NCBI RefSeq assembly: GCF_016862375.1
Contig: NZ_BOMV01000059.1
Coordinates: 234,255 to 298,254, forward strand
DNA length: 64,000 nt
Direction: 5' to 3'
DNA from: Paractinoplanes rishiriensis
GTDB lineage: Bacteria > Actinomycetota > Actinomycetes > Mycobacteriales > Micromonosporaceae
In this document: positions 58,905 to 64,000 of the stretch, piece by piece
How positions within the stretch are numbered: the first letter of the stretch is position 1
Layout: every line of letters begins with the position of its first letter
Notes under the pieces: model-generated
Seen by the model: the letters and a program-made list of their open reading frames with translations, nothing else
Databases searched by the model: none
What the model was told of the DNA's origin: nothing
Position numbers and translations under genes: made by a program

Positions 58905-59774
58905 GTGCCCAGCGACCCTGGCCCGACGGTCCGCCGCCGGCAGCTTGGAGCCGTGCTTCGTCGCTATCGCGAAGACGCCGGCATGACCGTCTCCGACGTG
59001 GCGGGCCATCTCCTTTGCTCGGCCACCAAGATCAGCCGGATCGAAACCGCTCAGCGGAATCCGACTCTCCGGGACGTTCGCGACCTATGTGATCTTTATC
59101 GGATTTCGGATGCCGTGGTGCGACAGCAGCTGATGACCATGGCACAGGAGAGTCGGCAGCGGGCGTGGTGGCAGGCGGCCGGCCTGGAGCCTGCTTTGGA
59201 GACGTTGATCGGACTGGAGGGTTCGGCCACCACAATCAGGGAATTCGAGACCTCCGCCTTCCCCGGCCTCATCCAAACCCGCCCATACGCCGACGCGATG
59301 CTGGCGAACTGGCACCCAGCCGGCTCCCCACAGCGAGAGCGTGCCGTCGAGCTACGCATGCGGCGACAAGAGATCCTGACCGGAGACCAGTCACCCAGGC
59401 TGGAAATCATTCTCGACGAAGCGGCCCTGCGCCGGCTCGTCGGCGGTCCGGACGTTATGCGCGAGCAACTCAGGCACGCGATCGAGCTGTCGGAGCGCGC
59501 GGCCATCACCCTCCGCGTAGTCCCCTTTTCCGCAGGCGCCCACCAGGGAATGAACAGCGGATTCATCTTGCTCGATTTTTCGAATCCGGTTGAGTCGCCC
59601 ATATTAGAATTTCTTCCGCCCGTGGTATACGTCGAAGGGCTCGCGGGCGAGCTCTACCTGGATCAAATCGGGGATGTTGAGCGGTACGCCAGAGCCTTCG
59701 AAAACCTGACGGCTCAAGCCCTACCGACGTCCGAAACCGTGAAACTGATCCGAAAAATCGTACATGAGCTGTAG
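58905..59774 (+). CDS. XRE-family regulator with DUF5753 domain
   Basis: A 289-residue regulator: helix-turn-helix about residues 12-70 (LGAVLRRYREDAGMTVSDVAG, CSATKISRIETAQRNPTLRDV) and DUF5753 about 95-280 (EFETSAFPGLIQTRPYADAML ... PYVEGLAGELYL-like VVYVEGLAGELYLD). Such proteins pair with a DUF397 protein in streptomycetes and relatives and affect development and antibiotic production. The start at GTG 58905 has GGAGG at 58894-58898; the frame is open upstream to 58662, but that part covers the iterons. It is followed directly by a DUF397 gene. Confidence 0.93.
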   Translation: MPSDPGPTVRRRQLGAVLRRYREDAGMTVSDVAGHLLCSATKISRIETAQRNPTLRDVRDLCDLYRISDAVVRQQLMTMAQESRQRAWWQAAGLEPALETLIGLEGSATTIREFETSAFPGLIQTRPYADAMLANWHPAGSPQRERAVELRMRRQEILTGDQSPRLEIILDEAALRRLVGGPDVMREQLRHAIELSERAAITLRVVPFSAGAHQGMNSGFILLDFSNPVESPILEFLPPVVYVEGLAGELYLDQIGDVERYARAFENLTAQALPTSETVKLIRKIVHEL

Positions 59775-59817
59775 CGTTACCGGACGGAGCCCTGCGCCAA
59801 CTTTAAATGGAGATCAA

Positions 59818-60027
59818 GTGCTTCCTCCGCGATCCGCCGACCTCGACTGGCAAACCTCCCGGTCCTGCAGCCAAGGGGCCTGTGTCCAGGTCGCCGCAGT
59901 CGGCGACGGCACCATCGCTGTTCGCGACTCAAAGGATCCCGCCGGACCCATCCTTCGCTACTCCGCCACGGAGTGGCGAGAGTTTCTCACCGGCGCAAAG
60001 GACGGCGACTTCGACAACGTGAAATAA
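59818..60027 (+). CDS. DUF397 protein
   Basis: A 69-residue protein with the DUF397 signature: LDWQTSRSCSQGACVQVAAV, then IAVRDSKDPAGPILRYS and EWREFL. It is the usual small partner of XRE/DUF5753 regulators, possibly an antagonist. GTG 59818 is preceded by GGAG 5 bases upstream. The frame is also open from ATG 59764, which overlaps the end of the regulator gene by 11 bases. Confidence 0.9.
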   Translation: MLPPRSADLDWQTSRSCSQGACVQVAAVGDGTIAVRDSKDPAGPILRYSATEWREFLTGAKDGDFDNVK

Positions 60028-60038
60028 CTCCCGCGAGG

Positions 60039-60061
60039 GGCCCGGCATCATCGGCCGGGCC
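60039..60061 (+). terminator. terminator-like hairpin after the DUF397 gene
   Basis: GGCCCGGC and GCCGGGCC form a perfect 8-base stem around a 7-base loop, beginning 11 bases after the DUF397 stop and followed by TTCG. It likely ends the XRE-DUF397 transcript. Confidence 0.7.
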
Positions 60062-60778
60062 TTCGCAGTTCCCCCGCTCCCAGCGCCAGGCCGTCAACGG
60101 ATCCATCCCACCGACAGCATCTCTGGGGAAGCCACCCGACTGCGCCCTTCCGCAAGCCGTCACCCCTACCCGCTTGCAGCGACGCTCACCCAACTGCCTT
60201 CCGATCTGCCGCCGCGCCACCCGGATAACAGCAGCGATCCAGAGATCCGCGCCACCCGGGCACCCTCAAATTGCCCCTCTAGGGCCATACCAGGGCGTCG
60301 GTGTGAGATCGACCTTCGCTATTCTCGGGAGCTGTCGCCACCCGGTTGTGGCTTTCGACGCGGCATCCCGCCTTGAAGCAACGGCCGCACCACTCGGGAA
60401 CGAGTTCCAATAGTCCCGAACAGCGGCCACCGGACCCATCATCCAGTTTCGATCATCGGCTCAATCAGCCTATCCACCCGATATCGGCCGCCCCAACCTC
60501 GACCTTGTGGCGTTCCTGTCCAACGCCGACACGAACTCCACAGGCCCGCCAACCGGATCGACAACCCGTCGCAGCACCGAGATCGAGCCCAACAGCACAC
60601 GACTCACGCCACCAATACAAGCTGCGGACGACTCTGACTAACAGGCCGAAAGCGATACCTGAAGCGTCGAAGTCACCGATCCCGAGCCGAACCGCAGCTG
60701 CCATACACGACAAAACGAATCGCGAACGCGAGCCGGTGCGCGCGGGTCCGTAACGCGAACGGTGTTTCTGGCATTCGG
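60062..60778. other. no supported gene
   Basis: About 700 bases with several short open frames (for example 60346-60753 plus and 60465-60713 minus). Their products are Pro/Arg/Ser-rich with no recognisable domain, no clear ribosome site and mixed codon use. The stretch looks like decayed or intergenic sequence. I saw no RNA gene or repeat array in it. Confidence 0.5.
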
Positions 60779-60940
60779 TTAGTAGAGCTCGGCGGCCGGC
60801 CAGCGGTCACCGAACGTGATGGCGAAGGCGTTCAGTACGAGTTTCCAGCGCAGGGAGGCTGGATCATGCGGCTCCTTGGGCTCGCCGTAGTCAGCGACTC
60901 CTTGACCCCCATGCAACTCATGATCTTTGAATGAGCTTGG
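60779..60940 (-). pseudogene. C-terminal protein relic, transposase-like
   Basis: An open stretch of 53 codons with no start codon ends in VADYGEPKEPHD, PASLRWKLVLNAFAITFGDR and WPAAELY, then TAA. The WK.VLNAFAITF..R pattern near a C terminus resembles the end of some actinobacterial transposases, but I cannot name the family. An in-frame TGA upstream (60941-60943) breaks it. Probably a remnant. Confidence 0.35.
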
Positions 60941-61209
60941 TCAACTTACTGACGACCTGCACACATCAGTCCTCAGTCGTCCGTGGGCGTCCTCTGTGAT
61001 CACCGGCGATTGTCACTCAGTTAGTCACCCAGGTAACCAAGGCGGATCCGTAAGCGGCAGACGCCTCAACCCAGGCCACGATGTACTGCGTTGGAGCCTC
61101 TTCGATGCCGCCTCCCGCGTTGCAGCTTCTGCGTCTCGCTCGATTTCGGCCCCGCTGAACTTAGACCGAACGCATCTAAATCCAATTCGAGGCGTGTTGT
61201 CCTAGTCCG

Positions 61210-61845
61210 CTACGGCGACGTTGAGCGGTCAGGATTTAGGTGTTCCGCTACAACGCCGTTCTCGAAGTCCTCAACCGTAGCGGCTACCTTCGATTTGACA
61301 TCGTTCGCAATATCCTGGCTTAGCGGATTTGTATCGATATGCATCGTGAAGGCAAGGGTATTGACTGCCGCGAGCGCCCTCGCCTCCCATTCTTCATCCG
61401 TTCCGTCTATCCGCGAAACCACCGCCAGAGCGCGGGCAGCCAGGGCCCCAATTTCGAATCCGCTAAGAACTGTCAACTCTTGGCGAATGCCTCCTAGATC
61501 TTTTTGGAGCTCTAGGAGGTGGTCTCTAAGATCTTCTGCGCCTTCAAGCGCCTCGTTAAGATCTACTAGAACCCTGGACTCCTCAGGCGTTCCCTCGACC
61601 TCTTCGGATCGCGATCTCAGCCTCTCGATGCGCCGGATCCTTCTCATCCCGCCGAGCAGCTCGTCAGCTCCGCGTAAAAATTTGGCGTAAGACAGCCGCT
61701 TCTCGGCTAGTAAGGCCTGAGCAGGTGCCATGCGTGCGAGTTCGAGTTGCGTCAGCCTGCCGTATCTAGCGGCGATTACCGTACCGGCGATGCCCGCGAC
61801 ACCGGCAGCGAGCGTGGTAACCGGGGCGACCCACTCCCATGCCAT
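61210..61845 (-). CDS. hypothetical membrane-anchored helical protein
   Basis: A 211-residue protein from ATG 61845: an N-terminal hydrophobic helix (WEWVAPVTTLAAGVAGIAGTVIAA, seen as the segments VAPVTTLAAGVAGIAG and TVIAARYG). A long, charged, strongly helical soluble part follows. No family is recognised. Codon use is less GC-biased than in the conserved blocks, with several TTA/CTA-type A/T-ending codons, suggesting transfer. Upstream and divergent lies the pentapeptide-repeat gene, also anchored by one N-terminal helix. Confidence 0.75.
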   Translation of the reverse strand: MAWEWVAPVTTLAAGVAGIAGTVIAARYGRLTQLELARMAPAQALLAEKRLSYAKFLRGADELLGGMRRIRRIERLRSRSEEVEGTPEESRVLVDLNEALEGAEDLRDHLLELQKDLGGIRQELTVLSGFEIGALAARALAVVSRIDGTDEEWEARALAAVNTLAFTMHIDTNPLSQDIANDVKSKVAATVEDFENGVVAEHLNPDRSTSP

Positions 61846-61953
61846 CACGCCATCCTCACCGATGTGGACGCGACACGGCTAGGGCTTGAGCTGGGCGACT
61901 CATATCGGGCGGACAGGCCGGGCCCAATCCATCGTGTGTTCCTAGCGTGCCCG

Positions 61954-62073
61954 CTACCCATCCGGGCCGTCGCGTGAGGTCCGCACTGCCATGACGGTCC
62001 TCGCCCATGATCGCTGACCTCCGATGGGCTCACCAGCGATGATGTAGAGCAACTCACCGTCGGTCCACGGCAT
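61954..62073 (-). CDS. possible 39-residue ORF
   Basis: The frame begins MPWTDGELLYIIAGEPIGGQ and ends TSRDGPDG before TAG. GGGAG lies close upstream of ATG 62073. There is no known family and coding evidence is weak. Together with the CTTA repeat nearby it is all I can report for the 450 bases between 61849 and 62299. Confidence 0.25.
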   Translation of the reverse strand: MPWTDGELLYIIAGEPIGGQRSWARTVMAVRTSRDGPDG

Positions 62074-62168
62074 GCTCCCGCTACGACCGACCGATCTGGC
62101 ACGGGATCTGGCACGCGGGGTGACAGCCCCAGGTTGTTAGACGGACTGCCATGATCGGACGGCAGGTC

Positions 62169-62184
62169 CTTACTTACTTACTTA
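62169..62184. repeat. CTTA tetranucleotide repeat (four copies)
   Basis: Four perfect CTTA units followed by CTA, in the intergenic region about 115 bases upstream of the pentapeptide-repeat gene. Short AT-containing microsatellites are rare in this GC-rich DNA and can vary in copy number by slippage. Confidence 0.8.
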
Positions 62185-62299
62185 CTACCAGCTGGCCGGA
62201 GTTTGCCGGGTCCAGCTCGACCAGCTCCTGCATCCCAGCTAGATCTCGCTGCGGACGGTTTGGCCTAGCGCAGCGATGCGCAGTCCGCTCCAATGAGAC

Positions 62300-63511
62300 G
62301 TGGCCAAGTTCGGCAACCGAGTGACGGCGGCGCGCGCCGCCTGGCGCGCTTACGGTCCCAAGCGGCTATCGGCCGTTCGCACTGCGTGGCGCGGCAGCAC
62401 TCCAACAGCACCGCCGGCTCCCGTACCGTCGGCTCCCGTACCGCCGGCTCCCGTACCGCCGGCTCCCGCACCGCCGGCTCCCGCACCGACTTCGGAAGGG
62501 CCCGGCTGGCGGGAGAACGTCACCGCGATCGCCGCAATTCTTTCGCCGCTCGTGACTGGCTTCACGGTCTTGGTAGCCGTAATCGCCCTACTGTCGACCA
62601 ATCAGGCCAACCAAGGTCAGCAGCGCCTAGCTGAGCAGGGGCAGATTACCGACCGTTTTACGAAGGCCATCGATCAGCTCGGCCAGGAGGGCAACAGTAA
62701 GGTGGCAATCCGCTTGGGCGGCATCTACGCGTTGGAACGTATCATGCGGGATTCTGTAGACGACGAACGCAACATCGTTGAGATCCTCTGCGCTTTCGTT
62801 CGTGAGCACGCTCGCCTCACCGTTCAGCCCACTCCTACTTCGTCACCAATGCCCTCAGAGGGTGTGCCAGCAACAGACGTGCAAGCCGCTCTGACTGTGC
62901 TTGGACGGCGGCCCAATTTCGATAAGCCCGGCTTCGGCACCGATCCGCAGTACGGCATCGTAGACCTGAGTCGAACAGAGCTTAGCGGCGCTAATCTGAG
63001 CTACCACCCGCGTTACGGTTCATACGTAATCGAAACGTTCCCCAGTGGCGCGAAGCTGAACGGCACTACTCCCAGTGGCGCGAACCTGACTGGCGCGAAC
63101 CTGACCGGCGCGAACCTGAGCAATGCGAACCTAATCGGCGTGAACCTGAGCGACGCGAATCTGACCGACGCGAACCTGAACCATGCGAATCTGATGCTTG
63201 CGAACCTAAACGGCGCGAACCTGAGCGACGCGAACCTGAACAATGCGGACCTGCTGCTTGCAGACCTGAACCGCGCGAGCCTGGACCGCGCGAGCCTGAA
63301 CAGCGCGAGCCTGCCCAGCGCGAACCTGGCCAGCGCACGCCTGTTCGAGGCGGACCTGGCCGATGCAAACCTGAGCGACGCGAACCTAACCGGCGCTGAC
63401 CTCGGGTCAGCCTACGGACTGGAGACGGCGAACTTGCGGTGCGCAGTCGCTGACGAGGAGACCAGACTTCCGCAAGGCGTGAGCGTTCCCTTTGATCGCG
63501 CCTGGTGCTAA
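62300..63511 (+). CDS. membrane-anchored pentapeptide-repeat protein
   Basis: A 403-residue protein from GTG 62300. A basic N terminus precedes a PVPSAPVPPAPVPPAPAPPA-type linker (about 36-62) and a transmembrane helix (about 76-98, ILSPLVTGFTVLVAVIALL). A helical domain follows (about 105-170, FTKAIDQLG ... VAIRLGGIYALERIM), common in actinobacterial membrane pentapeptide proteins. From about residue 225 to 370 come some 27 pentapeptides of the A(N/D)LxG type, for example GANLTGANLSNANLIGVNLS. These form a right-handed quadrilateral beta-helix. The function is unknown; some relatives mimic DNA, but membrane-anchored ones need not. The ribosome site is weak. Confidence 0.88.
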   Translation: MAKFGNRVTAARAAWRAYGPKRLSAVRTAWRGSTPTAPPAPVPSAPVPPAPVPPAPAPPAPAPTSEGPGWRENVTAIAAILSPLVTGFTVLVAVIALLSTNQANQGQQRLAEQGQITDRFTKAIDQLGQEGNSKVAIRLGGIYALERIMRDSVDDERNIVEILCAFVREHARLTVQPTPTSSPMPSEGVPATDVQAALTVLGRRPNFDKPGFGTDPQYGIVDLSRTELSGANLSYHPRYGSYVIETFPSGAKLNGTTPSGANLTGANLTGANLSNANLIGVNLSDANLTDANLNHANLMLANLNGANLSDANLNNADLLLADLNRASLDRASLNSASLPSANLASARLFEADLADANLSDANLTGADLGSAYGLETANLRCAVADEETRLPQGVSVPFDRAWC

Positions 63512-64000
63512 CCGGTCTCAGCGCCAAGCTTCCGGCTCCGAGTTGCCACTGCGCGACAGATTCATCGTCGCCCGCATGACAGCTCGGCCGCAGTGCGGCC
63601 TGGGCTCAGATGCCCGCTCGCGGGGGTCGGCCGCGGTAAACCGGCCGGGGTCACTCAGGCCACCCCTGAGCGTCCCTTGACCCCAGGCCACTTGCATGCA
63701 AGCCATCCCGTCACCCTCGACCCGCCCACCGTGGGAGCGGGCATCCGCCAGCGGGGTCTGCTCGGCTTGCCCCGGGGCGAGGGTGACGGTGCGCGCGCCA
63801 TCCCGGAGCCGGAGCGCCCCCGCCGGAGGCGCAGTAGCCGTAGGCACCACATGCCAGGCATAAGCCCTGCGGCCTGGAGTGGCAGCTCGGCCGCGTCGCC
63901 CAGGCCAAGCCGGCCGGCTGCGGTGCGCAAGGGCATCCCGCTGCATCTCATTGCAGCGAGCCGCGTACGACAGTCCACACCAGAGATACGAAAGTCGCTG
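63512..64000. other. right-edge region, no gene assigned
   Basis: Two minus-strand frames are open here (one of 63518 to beyond 64000, the other 63655-63978), but neither product has a domain I recognise. The more protein-like part seems to change frame near 63900. The region may hold the 3' part of a gene continuing past the window or a decayed gene. No RNA gene or repeat was seen. Confidence 0.3.

Noticed and set aside
60346..60753. A 135-codon plus-strand ORF after the XRE-DUF397 pair
   Set aside because: The product is Pro/Ser/Arg-rich with no domain, no ribosome site and no neighbour support.
63061..63400. Repeated GCGAACCTGA-type units as a possible DNA repeat array
   Set aside because: They encode pentapeptide repeats in an intact frame; the DNA periodicity follows from the protein.

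Overview
The window is about 64 kb of high-GC actinobacterial chromosome. The best fit is a Micromonosporaceae member, probably Actinoplanes-like. I infer this from: housekeeping blocks whose gene order matches Mycobacterium tuberculosis (the Rv3605c-Rv3610c folate/ftsH block, the Rv3624c-Rv3628 block and the Rv3671c-Rv3682 block); type VII secretion core genes; a WhiB regulator; an XRE/DUF5753 plus DUF397 pair; and a flagellin-like gene, which fits a genus with motile spores. This is recall and inference from sequence, not a database match.

Layout, left to right. (1) 1-2208, minus strand: DUF3180, folK, folB and folP, chained by 4-base overlaps or short gaps. (2) 2242-15642, mostly plus strand: a compact locus resembling a monoderm type IV secretion apparatus (small pilin-like protein, PrgI/VirB3-like protein, large VirB4-like ATPase with a proline-rich repeat tail, VirB6-like membrane protein, VirB8-like protein, two-domain wall hydrolase, unknown protein). 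An FtsK/SpoIIIE-type ATPase with two small partners follows. This block lies exactly between folP and folE, which are adjacent in many actinobacteria. (3) 15639-24620: ridA, folE, ftsH, hpt, tilS, a zinc metalloprotease, dacB and ppa. (4) 24762-31783: a minimal type VII secretion cluster (eccD, eccC, mycP) with no substrate gene recognised. (5) 31784-53557: an IS5-type transposase relic, then marP, nudix, a TlpA-like thioredoxin, nth, capA, crp, a divergent acyl-CoA-carboxylase-like gene pair, a Ser/Thr kinase, a very large class III cyclase/AAA/TPR regulator, an MBL-fold hydrolase, a RidA homologue, DUF4177, two ArsA-like ATPases, whiB4 and ponA2. (6) 53558-64000: an accessory region with a frameshifted AAA/DUF4143 ATPase, an orphan DUF4157 (eCIS-type) metallopeptidase-like protein, a SAM methyltransferase, the flagellin-like gene, tiny ORFs, an XRE/DUF397 module preceded by five TTGCCA iterons, transposase-like relics, and a membrane-anchored pentapeptide-repeat protein.

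How the parts work together. The fol genes make tetrahydrofolate, and hpt, tilS, ppa, ftsH, nth, ponA2 and dacB are core maintenance genes. crp, the cyclase and the kinase form a plausible cAMP/phosphorylation control set. marP, nudix, tlpA, nth, the ArsA-like pair, whiB4 and ponA2 are linked in mycobacteria to acid, redox and envelope stress.

The observations most worth following are four: the T4SS-like locus splitting the folate operon; the carboxylase-like pair in which both subunits have lost signature active-site residues while keeping intact, coupled reading frames; the TTGCCA iteron array; and the orphan flagellin-like and DUF4157 genes. No relaxase, integrase, tRNA or CRISPR array was recognised.
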